From assembly GCA_930367205.1 (NCBI GenBank), contig OV884011.1, positions 113,699,139-113,763,138 of the forward strand: 64,000 nt of DNA, in the 5' to 3' direction. The translations under genes and the position numbers were made by a program. The notes under the pieces were generated by a model. That model did no database searches. It was not told the origin of the DNA and saw only the letters and a program-made list of their open reading frames with translations. Shown one piece after another: positions 8,285 through 20,717 of the stretch. The DNA comes from Acanthosoma haemorrhoidale. Taxonomy: Eukaryota > Arthropoda > Insecta > Hemiptera > Acanthosomatidae. Each line of letters begins with the position of its first letter. Within the stretch, counting starts at the first letter, position 1.

Positions 8285-11200
8285 ATATTTATTGTCTAAC
8301 ATTTCAATGCTTGCAACTCCTATCAGATGTTAACATCAAAGTTCCCTCAATCATTTGCGACGAGGCACGTCTCACGAGAAATCAAATTTCTCTCCTTTCG
8401 TAAGATTTGGTTGTAATTTGAAAGACCCGAACCAACGGCTGACACAATTGACAAGTGGATCTCATCATGTCAATATCTTTTAGATCCATCCCACTTGCTT
8501 AAGTTAGTTCGAAATTCCCTTCATGACTTGAAAGAACTAGGAAATTTGGATGGGAGAGTAATCAGTTGTTTTTTTTTGGAAAATTATTGTAATTACGAGA
8601 AATCGAAGATACGAATTTAGGTTATAAAATTAAAAAAAACATGTCTGGTTTAAGCATAAAAAATGAAAGTCATGCTAGCAGCTCAACCGCAAAGTATAAG
8701 TGTGGGGGGATCCTTTGCAGTATTGTAAACATTTATTTCATTATTAGAATAAAGAAATACATCCACGTACAAAACCAGAAAATCAAAGGAAAAAATAAGA
8801 AAGTAGCTTAAAAAATAATTCATTTCAAAGGACAATAACAAATGTGTTAAATTTCATAACATCAATATTCTTGTTGAATCCTCGCATCACCATGAACGCA
8901 TTTTTAGTTTGAAAATCCATTATTAACTAGGATATTATTACTGTGTATCTCTATTTGCCTGCTTTAATATACAAACTTAATATTAGGAATTTAATGAAAC
9001 TCTGCCCCAAAATATTTGAATAGTAAGATTAATGATTATATTGTTCTGTTTATTATGGGCATAATTTTATTTTTCATTTTTGAAGCGTTTTACATGACCA
9101 ACATTTTCAAAAACCCTTTTTTTGTTTTCCTCCAGAAATTTTTTTTTAGATAGGTAGGCCTACAGTCAAACAAATGAAAACTTAATTGTATTTGAAAGTA
9201 ATATATTACTTTTCTTAATTGTTGACAATGGTGGTTTTTTGATCACAGTACAAAAAATCCAAAAACTTGAGGAACCGATCTATATTATGGTATTTATATA
9301 TATGTTTTTTATGTAAACATAGATACTATTGTAGGTATTATCCTTTTTTTAATATTTTTATTCACCTCACTACCTACATTATTCAACTTTTATTCTCAGT
9401 TAAGTATATCGGCTTAGGCTACTACATACTATGTATGTCGAAATGTTTTCCATTAATAAATTTGATGAAAATCTAACATCTCTCGTTCATCAGTCAAAGC
9501 CGATATGCCAAGTTAATTAATTAGAAAATTAGAATAATTACAAAATTAGTCATCAACACCATTTAAAATCGAACACAACCATTTTAATTACAGCTACCGA
9601 TTTTGAATGTGACCTCTGAACCAACAGCCGATGACTTCTTTGACAAAATGACTACGTACTCGTGGTTAGTGATTTTATGTCTATACAAAACTGAAAGTTA
9701 ATACATAATATATTAATACATACCTAGAATACTGGGTCCCTACTCTAACATTTTTATTTTCTGTCTGAATCTCAACCGTTATTCATGAAAATACAAATAA
9801 AATACAACACAAATCAAACGATGACACTCCTTGTGCTGCGGTCCTGTCGCACTTTGAGGACGTAAAGTCTAAACAAAGATGCTGATTAAATTTGAGAACC
9901 CCTTACTACTAGAAAACTCTGGGATACGTATTATTTGTTTTGGTTAAAATTTAACAATGGGAAGTATTTGGAAAAAATTAAAGATGAGAAAAGTTGGTTC
10001 CATACCTATTTTTATCTTCTTTTAGATTTGATCTGACTATTAGATTTCTCCTTATGAGCTATAGCATTTTATGCTCTATTTTTTGTTTGGTTAAGGTAAC
10101 ATTAAAGAAGAATCGAAAAAAAAGAGCGTCGTGGTGAGGTAACAGATGCTTATTATCCACTAATAATATTTTTGTTCCGGTATTTTTTTTATATAGCTCT
10201 TTATTTAATATATACAGAGTGAGTTACAGATTCCGCAATATGATATCTTTACTTAAATCCACTTTGTGTAAATTATATTCACTGCAGTGGTGTGATTGTG
10301 AATTTATATTTAATGAATTGATCAAACATAAGATATCACGTATATATAATAGATCAGATAAAAAATCACGTACAAGTGAGAGAGATAAGGCACTCAGAGA
10401 ATTTCGTAGGATCTAAGATCGGGGTCACATGTTAAATGATTTGAAGGGATTTGTTAAACATCGATGCAAAATTATCACCGCTACGTGTCAGAACTATTAT
10501 GTTTAAGTAATATGTTTGACTCTGGCATTGTAAGGAGTACAATATTGAAAAATTAATAATGAGAATATTATAATATATCCTGTTAAATGTTACAGTTTAC
10601 TATATTATTAGAGTTAGAGAGGAAATAGAGTTGACATTTAATCGATGATAATCACACAAAATATCCTGAGCTAATTAATCTAAGTATTACGAACAGAATT
10701 TATTAATAGAGCATACAAAAACTACATCAGCGATATATGTATATATATTTGAATATTGATTATAATTATGGTGAAGGGAATCATCCGTTCGGGTCTTAAG
10801 TGCAGATATAAACACAATGTATGCCTAATATTATGATCTAAAGGTAGCTATGGTTCCAGTGGTTCTAAAGCCAGTTCCGGTGGAAAGCATGAAAACTATG
10901 ACTGAAGAAGTGACAAATAAAGAGATTTTCCAAATTTTTGGGGACTTTGTTGCGGACCCATTGAGGACGAGCAATAGACCGAATGTGGAAATAACGGCAG
11001 CAAAAAAATATATTACCAATATTGTATAAAACATGCAAAGAGGGGCTTATCAAGCAAATAACTGTTATGATTTAATTTCTCAAACCCTCTGTTCTGAAAC
11101 AATGAAAAACAATCGTATATATAACTAACTACAAAGGGACGTAAACTTTCTGTAGTAAAAACTTGTTTTTTAAAATTATGTAATGGTGTTCACTTCATTA

Positions 11201-11627
11201 CTATGCTTTATAACTTAGTAATGTTTTATTTCATTATTGTGTTTGTTTTTTTGTTGCAAAGCAACTTTCGAGAATAGATTTTCTGCCCATGAATATTTGA
11301 AGCCCCATCGTATTGCCAAAAGATCGGATTGATTTGACTCTTTCGTTAGAAAGTCAAGGTTACAGTAGGCGATATTTCCGGGAGAAAATGGCAATGAGGT
11401 TGTGAAGGGATAGGAAAAAGGTACTGAAAAGTGAAAGAAGAAAATAATATTGGAGGGGGATTCAATAATATTAAGTTAATACTTAATATATTTATGTATC
11501 AGGTATAACATATTCCATAAACAGGACGACTTTCTGTCTCTTTCGCCTCTATTGTTCCTGGGAACTATATTTCTTTAGCAATTTATTTTTTATTTTCAGG
11601 AGGACTAATCCCAGTTAGATTTTGATA
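8285..11627. other. long AT-rich spacer upstream of ANK1
   Basis: No convincing gene. It aligns with unit B (24290-25033 plus 29842-35878) and unit C except for insertions and deletions. Short ORFs such as 9267-9476 (+) and 10831-11053 (-) are open by chance: differences between units change amino acids or break the frame. A splice-acceptor-like TTTATTTTCAG ends at 11599, just before the first ANK1 coding exon, which suggests an untranslated upstream exon in this interval that I cannot place. Confidence 0.6.
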
Positions 11628-14600
11628 ATGTTGGAGGCCTTGCTCTACTTTATACTGGCTCTGCTGCAACCCACCATTAATGTTAGTATATTATACTTTA
11701 TAAATATATTGACTAAGCAGAGCAAGAATAATTAAATTCTTGGATAAAAACGGTGAAATGGCGATCTCAAATCCAATCTACAGTACTTAATATATTACCC
11801 GTGTGACTCGTAGGCTATTGATAGAGAATCCAAGCTCTACCGAAAATTGGAATCTCAAAGTTAAAAGAGTAGTATGGGTGGTATCCGTAATGACTGTAAA
11901 TATACAACTGAGGAGAAATTAGTTCTTGACTCACTGTTTGGTAAATTATATTATTCATTGGTTTTTTGTTTTTTAGAAGTACCTTAGTAGCTTATTTTTT
12001 TTCCCATAGCTCTCAAATTTGAAAAATTGAAGAATAAGGGAAAAGTAACGGAAATTATTTGGGATTAGTTCCTAACTTTGTCAGGGGTTATTGTAGTAAC
12101 ATCACCGAAATCCTTGATTGGGTGATACGACAAACTCAATTTATAAAAACCATTTGTACATCCTCCACGTTTCAATTGATTTTTCAATCTTCACACTATG
12201 AAAGTTATACAATAATTATTTATCAGGAAAATGATACCTCCTCGCTTTGGGCCCCTATTGGCCTCCCTAGGAAACTCCTTCTTTAACTCATCCGCCTGTA
12301 TGAAATCGGACATTCAATCATACACTAATACATAGATACAATAAGCAGTGTCAGAAATACATTGGGATCCTACCCATCTTTAAATGAAAATCATTTAAGC
12401 AAAGTAAATAATATTTTGACTTGGTGGTAGCAGTAGATGTTCCCTGATAGACTAGGGGCTGGTGACGGATCCATTAAACGGAAGAGCACATAGCTAAGAA
12501 CCATTTTAAATGTTAGATGATATTCATCTTAATAAATATAAATAATCCGGTCAGCCACTCGATAGCCATTGCTTTTACATGAAAATTAAAATGAAAAATG
12601 AAAAAAATGAAATTTAAAAAGTTGATGCGACGTTCGGTTTGTGTTCCTATGAGGAATCAGCTTAACGCCATTTTAATATAAACATTTAAATAAATATCAT
12701 CCATTAAATTGTTTCAGGCATCTGAGGGTTTGGCGATTAACACTCCTGAAGGGTTGGAACATCTTTTGAATGGTTATGCCGCTCATGAAGAGTTCATGAC
12801 AAATATTATAAATGTATTTACTAATAAAGTTAAAAATGCGACTGAAAAGTTACTCACCTATTCCAGAACGGATTCAGGTCAATTTCTGTCCAACGTTGAT
12901 GCTAATGAGTACACCTTTCTGCAACTACTTCACTCCCTTAGTGAAAAAGACAGAACTCATTCCAATCTGCTTCTAGAAGTGGCTTCTAAGATAAAATCAA
13001 ACGAGGATCCTATTTTAAGTCAATGGGTGAGATCGAAGTTCGATTTCCCGCATAAACGAATGTACCAAGTTGTTGATTCTATAGTACATGGCCACAACAA
13101 AGGATTGAAAGCCATTCCTCAACTGATCATAAATGATATTCTATTAATAGCGAATAAATCGGCAATGTTAATCGAGTCATGCAAAAATGGAGATACTGAG
13201 ATTTTTAACTGGCTTTTGAAAACTGATTCTGAAATAAACATTAATCGACTATTGCAGCTAGCCTGGAACACCAAAAGCTGGGAAATCGTTAATTCCATTC
13301 TCAATACAACTCTAAAAGATATTAGAAATGATATGACTGCTTTTATTAATGAAAGGAATGAAACACTTCTTCACTTTGCTGCAAGTATAAACAAACCTGA
13401 ATCAGTTAAAGCTCTTCTAAAAATAGGGGCAAAAACAAATGTTCTTGATTTACATGGATTCACTCCACTCCATAAAGCAGTCGAAAGAAATGACATTAAG
13501 ACTGCAAAACTGTTACTTCAACAAGGTTCAAATGTAAATCTAGAAACAGTGTCAGGAGATATGCCATTACATTTTGCGGCAAAAAACGGTAACTTACTTA
13601 TGACCCGCTTGTTAATTAAGTCAGGCAGTCTTGTCTATAAGAGAAACAAATACGGATTAACACCCTTGAAAATAGCGGAAGAAGTTGGCGTTATTGGGCT
13701 CATTGAGAAATTGCTCGAAGAAAACAGCACTGTTGTAGCAGACATAGATAATCAAGAACTTTCTTTTTTGTTTTCAACAGTTTTTCTTAACAGATATCAA
13801 AATAAATCAGCAAGTAATATAGAGACTCTGATGACGGCTTCACAAATTGCAGAACTTCTAATCAGCTATGGAGGAAAACCTACTTTAAGTCCATCTCTCA
13901 AATCTAATTTAATGATGATTGCAATAGGCAATGGGAACGAACAACTTTCAAGAATCGCACTTAATATAGGCGCTGACATGACTTCGATAAACGATAAAGG
14001 GGAAACATTTCTGTTTAATGCAATTAGAAAAGGTAATACTGACGCAATCCTGTTTTTATTGCATCAAAATATGAATGTTAATGCGATAAACACTGATGGT
14101 AACACTGCGATGCAAATAGCTACAGAGAAAGGTGCAGATTTACTCAAGCTTTTGATCAAACATGGAGCCAATATAGAAATGAAAAATAATAATAATATGA
14201 CACCTTTGCTTCAGGCTGCGAAGGCAGGTCATGCTATTGCTATATCTACTTTGCTAGAAAATGGTGCAAACATCAATGCTCAGGACTTAGAAGGTCGAAC
14301 CCCCTTATATTGGAGCTCTTCTGCTGGACATGATGCGATTACCAAACTTCTACTTGAAAAGGGAGCAAATTGTAGCATTCTAACCAAAAATGGAGAAACA
14401 GCCTTACATGCAGCTGCTTCGAGTGGTCATCTAACCATGATTAAACCTTTACTTAACTGTGGTTTAAGTATTAACGCAATCGATAATGACCATAAAACTC
14501 CATTTCATGTAGCGGCTGCTTCTGGCCATCTAAGTATAGTGACAGAGCTTTTAGACAGAGGAACTTATATTTATTCTAGAACTAGGGATTCTGGCTGGAC

Positions 14601-17600
14601 TGCGCTACATTTGGCGGCTATTAATGGGAAGGAAACAGTTGTAAAGTATTTACTGGACAAAGGTATGGACGCAAACAGCAATGACTATGATGACAAAACC
14701 CCGCTATTTGAGGCCTCCTACCGGAACCGTGATAACATTGTGAATCTACTTCTTGAAAAAGGTGCAAATGTAAATTTTAGAACCAAAAGAGATGGTTGGG
14801 TACCCTTACATACAGCATCAGCAAGAGGGAACATAAAAATAGTTCATGCTTTACTCGATAAAGGCGCAGATATTAACGTGAAAAATTCTGATTATAAAAC
14901 TCCACTTTATGAAGCTTCATATTGGGGCCATGAAGATGTGGTTAGATTGCTTGTTGAAAGAGGAGTGGTCATAAATATTAAGACAAAAGTTGATGGTTGG
15001 GCACCTCTTCATACAGCGTCAGCACGTGGACACCTAGCAATTGTGAAAATATTGCTTGACCAAGGTGAGGATGTGAATATAAAAAATTATGACAACAGAA
15101 CACCATTATTTGAAGCATCACATTGGGGACAAACAGATGTAGTCAAGACCCTCCTCAGTAGAGGTGCCGATTGCAAAGCTGAAACAAAGACCGACGATTG
15201 GGTACCTCTCCACACGGCAGCTTCTCAAGGACATCTTCCAGTCTCAGTTTTGCTATTGGATATTGAGTCTGATGTGAACGTAAATAACTTTGACTACAGA
15301 ACTCCTCTATTTGAGGCTTCTCACTGGGGGAGAGAAAATGTAGTAAAACTTTTACTGGAAAGAGGAGCTGATATCAATTACAAAACGAAAGACGGTTGGT
15401 CACCATTACATACATCGGCCGTAAAAGGACATGTAGTAGTAGTAAGCATGTTGCTAGATAATGGAGCTACTGTTGACTCAATGAATAACGATGATAGGAC
15501 ACCATTGTTTGAGGCATCTCATTGGGGTCGAAATGATCTGGTGAAGATACTTATTGACAAAGGGGCTGATGTCAAGTCTAAAACAAAGGACGGTGGATGG
15601 CTTCCAATTCACACTGCTTCAGCGCAAGGTCATGGGAATGTTGTAAGAATTTTATTGAAGAAAGGATCGCCTGTAAACGAAAAAAACAACGACGACAGGA
15701 CTCCATTATTTAAGGCATCTTATTGGGGTCGTGATGATGTTGTGAAGATACTAATTGACAAAGGAGCTGATGTCAACTCTAAAACAAAGGACGGTGGATG
15801 GCTTCCAATTCACACTGCTTCAGCGCAAGGTCATGGGAATGTTGTAAGAATTTTATTGGAGAACGGATCGCCTGTAAACGCAAAAAACAACGACGATAGG
15901 ACTCCATTATTTGAGGCATCTTATTGGGGTCACGATGATATTGTGAAGATACTAATTGATAAAGGAGCTGATGTCAACTCTAAAACAAAGGACGGTGGAT
16001 GGCTTCCAATTCACACTGCTTCAGTGCAGGGTCATGGGAATGTTGTAAGAATTTTATTGGAGAATGGATCGCCTGTAAATGCAAAAAACAACGACGATAG
16101 GACTCCATTATTTGAGGCATCTTATTGGGGTCGCGATGATGTTGTGAAGATACTAATTGACAAAGGAGCTGATGTCAACTCTAAAACAAAGGACGGTGGA
16201 TGGCTTCCAATTCACACTGCTTCAGCGCAAGGTCATGGGAATGTTGTAAGAATTTTATTGGAGAAAGGATCGCCTGTAAACGCAAAAAACAACGACGATA
16301 GGACTCCATTATTTGAGGCATCTTATTGGGGTCACGATGATGTTGTGAAGATACTAATTGACAAAGGAGCTGATGTCAACTCTGAAACAAAGGACAGTGG
16401 ATGGCTTCCAATTCACACTGCTTCAGCGCAAGGTCATGGGAATGTTGTAAGAATTTTATTGGAGAAAGGATCGCCTGTAAACGCAAAAAACAACGACGAT
16501 AGGACTCCATTATTTGAGGCATCTTATTGGGGTCGCGATGATGTTGTGAAGATACTAATTGACAAAGGAGCTGATGTCAACTCTAAAACAAAGGACGGTG
16601 GATGGCTTCCAATTCACACTGCTTCGGCGCAAGGTCATGGGAATGTTGTAAGAATTTTATTGGAGAACGGATCGCCTGTAAACGCAAAAAACAACGACGA
16701 TTGGACTCCATTATTTGAGGCATCTTATTGGGGTCACGATGGTGTTGTGAAGATACTAATTGACAAAGGAGCTGATGTCAACTCTAAAACAAAGGAAGCT
16801 GGATGGCTTCCAATTCACACTGCTTCAGCGCAAGGTCATGGGAATGTTGTAAGAATTTTATTGGAGAATGGATCGCCTGTAAACGCAAAAAACAACAACG
16901 ATATGACTCCATTATTTGAGGCATCTTATTGGGGTAACGATGATGTTGTGACGATACTAATTGTCAAAGGAGCTGATGTCAACTCTAAAACAAAGGACGG
17001 TGGATGGCTTCCAATTCACACTGCTTCAGCGCAAGGTCATGGGAATGTTGTAAGAATTTTAGTGGAGAAAGGATCGCCTGTAAACGCAAAAAACAACAAC
17101 GATAGGACTCCATTATTTGAGGCATCTTATTGGGGTCGCGATGATGTTGTGAAGATACTAATTGACAAAGGAGCTGATGTCAACTCTAAAACAAAGGACG
17201 GTGGATGGCTTCCAATTCACACTGCTTCAGCACAAGGTCATGGGAATGTTGTAAGAATTTTATTGGAGAAAGGATCGCCTGTAAACGCAAAAAACAACAA
17301 CGATAGGACTCCATTATTTGAGGCATCTTATTGGGGTCGCGATGATGTTGTGAAGATACTAATTGACAAAGGAGTTGATGTCAACTCTAAAACAAAGGAC
17401 GGTGGATGGCTTCCAATTCACACTGCTTCAGCGCAAGGTCATGGGAATGTTGTAAGAATTTTATTGGAGAAAGGATCGCCTGTAAACGCAAAAAACAACA
17501 ACGATAGGACTCCATTATTTGAGGCATCTTATTGGGGTCGCGATGATGTTGTGAAGATACTAATTGACAAAGGAGCTGATGTCAACTCTAAAACAAAGGA

Positions 17601-18675
17601 CGGTGGATGGCTTCCAATTCACACTGCTTCAGCGCAAGGTCATGGGAATGTTGTAAGAATTTTATTGGAGAAAGGATCGCCTGTAAACGCAAAAAACAAC
17701 GACGATAGGACTCCATTATTTGAGGCATCTTATTGGGGTCGCGATGATGTTGTGAAGATACTAATTGACAAAGGAGTTGATGTCAACTCTAAAACAAAGG
17801 ACGGTGGATGGCTTCCAATTCACACTGCTTCAGCGCAAGGTCATGGGAATGTTGTAAGAATTTTATTGGAGAAAGGAACGCCTGTAAACGCAAAAAACAA
17901 CGATGATAGGACTCCATTATTTGAGGCATCTTATTGGGGTCGCGATGATGTTGTGAAGATACTAATTGACAAAGGAGCTGATGTCAACTCTAAAACAAAG
18001 GATCGTAGATGGCTTCCAATTCACACTGCTTCAGCGCAAGGACATGGGAATGTTGTAAGAATTTTATTGGAGAAAGGATCGCCTGTAAACGCAAAAAACA
18101 ACGACGATAGGACTCCATTATTTGAGGCATCTTATTGGGGTCGCGATGATGTTGTGAAGACACTAATTGACAAAGGAGCTGATGTCAACTCTAAAACAAA
18201 GGATAGTGGATGGCTTCCAATTCACACTGCTTCATCGCAAGGCCACGGGAACGTTGTAAGGAGTTTGTTGGAGAAAGGAACGCCTGTAAACGCAAAGAAC
18301 AACGACGATAGGACTCCATTATTTGAGGCATCTTATTGGGGTCACGATGATGTTGTGGGAATTCTTCTAGAGAAAGGAGCGGATATTACAACAAGAACAA
18401 AAGACGGAGGCTGGACAGCTCTTCACACAGCAGCAGCAAGGGGACATACCCCTGTGGTTCGGCAACTGATTGATCAAAGTGCTGACATTAACGTAAAGAA
18501 CGTTGAAAACAAAACTCCCTTATACGAAGCTGTGTTCTGGGGCAATCTTGATGCATGTAAATATTTAATCCAAAAAGGTGCCGATATGAATGCCACGACT
18601 ACATCTGGCCAAACACTGAAAGATGTGGCAAAGTCTCGTGGTCACTCTGAAGTGCTACATTTATTGAGCGCGTGA
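11628..18675 (+). CDS. ANK1: giant ankyrin-repeat protein with predicted signal peptide (two exons)
   Basis: Exon 1 is 11628-11681: ATG plus 17 codons giving MLEALLYFILALLQPTIN, a hydrophobic leader, then a GTTAGT donor in phase 0. Exon 2 is 12718-18675, entered through TTGTTTCAG in phase 0; the in-frame TTG before it is intron. Predicted length is about 2003 aa. Residues 19 to about 225 are helical and non-repetitive. About 52 ankyrin repeats follow, running almost to the final residue. The first 11 are ordinary 33-residue repeats with a degenerate stretch in the middle. From there repeats alternate as pairs (GW-PLHTA then TPLFEAS-WG): five diverged pairs, 14 near-identical pairs, and three closing repeats. 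No transmembrane, kinase or other catalytic domain follows. Ankyrin repeats bind proteins; the partner is unknown. If the leader works, the protein leaves the cytosol, which is unusual for ankyrin proteins. The n-region lacks a basic residue, so signal cleavage (perhaps after the Ala at the exon junction) is a prediction. Confidence 0.85.
11682..12717 (+). other. ANK1 intron 1 (1036 bp)
   Basis: Runs from the GTTAGT donor to TTGTTTCAG. ANK2 has an intron of exactly the same length (35933-36968). It contains a 75-codon frame at 12059-12286 that is open in all three units but begins with TTG. Most differences between units there change the amino acid, so I do not call it a gene. Confidence 0.7.
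15580..18393 (+). repeat. 14 tandem copies of a 201-bp ankyrin-pair module in ANK1
   Basis: Exactly 14 x 201 bp. Each copy encodes 67 residues, i.e. two ankyrin repeats: one carrying GGWLPIHTASAQGHGN and one carrying DRTPLFEASYWGRDD. Variation between copies is confined to a few places: Arg/His/Asn after the YWG motif; DDVVKILID versus DDVVTILIV; EKGS, ENGS or EKGT; NDD or NND; and KTKDGG, KTKDSG or KTKEAG. The pairs before the array are clearly more diverged. This is the pattern of recent expansion by unequal exchange. Confidence 0.95.
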
Positions 18676-19547
18676 TATATTCTTATAGTTTTTTTTATAT
18701 ACTTTCTTATCTCATTATAACTATGATAATTTTGTAGTTCTGAGTTTTGTTTTTGAGATTTTTTAATTTTATCAAGGAAATGTGTAAATAGGCTAATGCT
18801 GTACAGTCAGTCATCTAAAAACTTCTTGATTTTGTAAAATGTGTTGACGCATCTTTGGAATTGGATGAATTGTGATTATGAATCAACTTTGAATTTTAAT
18901 ATGTATTGTATTTATTGTATTTGTGAATTATCTTGGTGGGTGAAATATTTTCATAAGATTTTAATTCAATTTAATTCTCTAGTTTTTAGATAGACTTTAA
19001 CACATTTTCAACTTTTATTGAACAATTAAACATTCTAACATTTTAATGCACTCTAATAAACTTTAATTTCCAAATTTTTTTATGTGCCTGATTGATATTA
19101 TTTTATTATAAATTCTTTCAATTGATTTTAATTTTCAAGCTTTTAAATATCTTTTAAAATATTTTCCACTTTGATTGTACACCATAATAAACTTTAATTT
19201 CCAAATTTTACACGTGCCTGATTGCCATTAATTGATAATAGATTTTTCTATCAATTTTAATTTTATATATGTATTTTTTTTATATTCATCCGATCACCAT
19301 TATTTCATAATAATAAAGTATAACTTTTTTTTTTTTTTCTTTTTATAATTATACTCTATGGTATTAAAAACATCCCTGAAGTTATTTTTAAAGTCTTTCC
19401 TTCTTTTATTTTCCTGTTATTCCCACTAAACTCGCCAAGAGGAATTTCACTAAAATGAGATAAAATGTTAAATTCGAATTTATTCCAATTCAAACTTTTA
19501 ACAATTGTACTTTTAAATTTATTTATAACTTCTACTGGGTCAGATTT
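18676..19547 (+). other. ANK1 3' flank and start of unit B spacer
   Basis: AT-rich with no ORF. 18676-18955 matches 43128-43407 base for base in length (280 bp). Two copies of the short TAATTTCCAA repeat follow, each carrying an AATAAA that could serve for polyadenylation (near 19055 and 19186). The empty target of the unit A retroposon is at 19470-19479. Confidence 0.65.
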
Positions 19548-20054
19548 TTAAAATTTTTGAAACTCTAACTTATTATGATTATCTATTACTTGTCTTATAT
19601 CACGATCAATCACCGGTTTAGGTTCACTAGAGCTACTCGTCGTTTTCATTGTTTTTTGTTCCATTATACTATTTATTTCTTTTTTATGTGTACCTAAATC
19701 ATTATTAATTAATTTTTTTTCATAATATACGAGTTTATTTTCGGTTTCGAAGTCATGCTCTTTAAAATCATTTTTCTGATTTCCCAGTTCCGGTTTTAAA
19801 TCCGTTTTTTCATCAAGTTTTTTGTACATACTACATTTATTTTCCTCAATACTACGTTTATTTACGTTAAATAATTCGTCAAAATATCGATTTTGTTCTT
19901 TAAATTTTTCTTCAATAAAACGTTCAATACTACGTGTATTATCGCCTTTTTTTTCCATCATTAACCTAAACATCTTTTCCATCATACTTTCCTCCCGACT
20001 CGATTCATTTACGCTTTCTATGGCTGAATTTAACAATACAAATCTTAACCACAA
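19548..20054 (-). CDS. gag-like ORF, unit B copy, intact 168 codons
   Basis: Best preserved of three homologous minus-strand ORFs. It starts 119 bp downstream of the primer-binding motif at 20174-20180. The product begins MWLRFVLLNSAIESVNES, is highly charged (Lys/Glu/Asn), and is likely alpha-helical or coiled-coil through most of its length. It lacks zinc knuckles, a protease or RT behind it, so at most it is a gag remnant of an otherwise lost LTR element. I cannot assign it to a named family. The + strand ORF opposite it (19822-20058) is a shadow. Confidence 0.45.
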   Translation of the reverse strand: MWLRFVLLNSAIESVNESSREESMMEKMFRLMMEKKGDNTRSIERFIEEKFKEQNRYFDELFNVNKRSIEENKCSMYKKLDEKTDLKPELGNQKNDFKEHDFETENKLVYYEKKLINNDLGTHKKEINSIMEQKTMKTTSSSSEPKPVIDRDIRQVIDNHNKLEFQKF

Positions 20055-20173
20055 ATAAAAATTTTAAAACTTTTAGAACTAACCTTTATATCAAATTCTA
20101 ACAATTTTCCGTGGCACACTTTTATCCAATCAATCCTTCAACCAGATTTCCTCATTAACATGTCCTTATGTCG

Positions 20174-20717
20174 GGCGCCAAATATTAAAATATTTATTTT
20201 TCATGTTTTAATTATATATTTTTTATATAATTTATATTTTATTCTTAATCTTTATATATTTAACTTTTACTTTATCTTAAGGTTCTGTTACTAAAAAATA
20301 GGAAACTTCTGGCAAAAGGAATAATTGTTTATTACACATATGTTCATTAAAGTTAATATACAAATAAATACGTACGTAATAAAAGAATACTATTAAATCT
20401 ATACTTAAAATGTACCTTAATTATTAAACGCGCGTTACTGGCCAGTGTTTCTTTGTGTTCTTTGTGGCGTTCTTCCTTTGTCTGGTGCATAGCGTGGTCC
20501 GGATCGTCTTCCTCTGTTGTCGCGCCGGGTGAAAGTGAAAAGGGTGCCGGCCTCTTCTGTACCTGGGCTAGCGTTCCTCCTGGTGCTTCCTCGTCTCCTG
20601 CCGGGTCAAAAATGAAAGAGACCGAGTCCGTGGCGATCCCGGTCTTTACACCTTTCCGCTGCCTTATTGATATTTTAACTGGTTGTACAAAGCCAGTTGT
20701 TTCGGATAATATTAACT
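20174..20717 (-). repeat. primer-binding motif and LTR-like block (unit B)
   Basis: TGGCGCC (minus strand) at 20174-20180 abuts an LTR-like block at 20181-20717 that starts AGTTAATATT on the minus strand. The embedded GC-rich minus-strand frame is open from about 20750 down to about 20363, roughly 130 codons. It ends in a part rich in Glu, His and Lys (TEEDDPDHAMHQTKEERH). No 3' LTR was seen on the other side of the gag-like ORF, so the element is a fragment. Confidence 0.45.

Larger units (their letters stand above)
3483..18955 (+). repeat. tandem unit A (spacer plus ANK1)
   Basis: About 15.5 kb, collinear with units B and C. From left to right it holds a short-repeat 3' flank, the gag-like ORF and LTR relic (minus), an exon-like ORF (+), a receptor-like exon (minus), a long AT-rich spacer, and ANK1 with 280 bp of 3' flank. 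Unit A lacks a block of about 2.7 kb that is present in B (about 32437-35117) and a block of about 800 bp at about 31107-31930. Its only private insertion of note is the poly(A) retroposon at 4171-4380. Confidence 0.9.

Noticed and set aside
9267..9476. 69-codon + strand ORF in the unit A spacer
   Set aside because: Not kept open in units B and C, where a short insertion or deletion breaks it.
10831..11053. Minus-strand frames with hydrophobic stretches upstream of ANK1
   Set aside because: Two overlapping frames compete; the changes seen in unit B alter residues in both, and unit C lacks the region. Probably chance AT-rich hydrophobic translation.
12059..12286. 75-codon + strand frame in the ankyrin intron, open in all three units
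   Set aside because: It begins with TTG, most differences between units change the amino acid, and part of it is simply duplicated in unit C. No splice or homology support.
12709..12717. TTG start of the long ankyrin frames (also 36960 and the matching site in ANK3)
   Set aside because: The codons TTG TTT CAG are the end of an intron (splice acceptor). The true N-terminus is supplied by the upstream exon at 11628, 35879 or 58761.
13119..13304. Antisense ORFs inside the ankyrin exons (also 37370-38230 and 60996-61622)
   Set aside because: Shadows of the ankyrin coding frame on the other strand.
15580..18393. A CRISPR-like array, suggested by the regular 201-bp repeats
   Set aside because: The repeats are adjacent coding modules without spacers, in frame, in an intron-containing eukaryotic gene.
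12718..18675. Recent transfer of the ankyrin genes from a bacterial endosymbiont such as Wolbachia
   Set aside because: A conserved spliced leader exon, AT-rich eukaryotic flanks and animal transposons on all sides favour a host gene. An ancient transfer cannot be excluded without a phylogeny.
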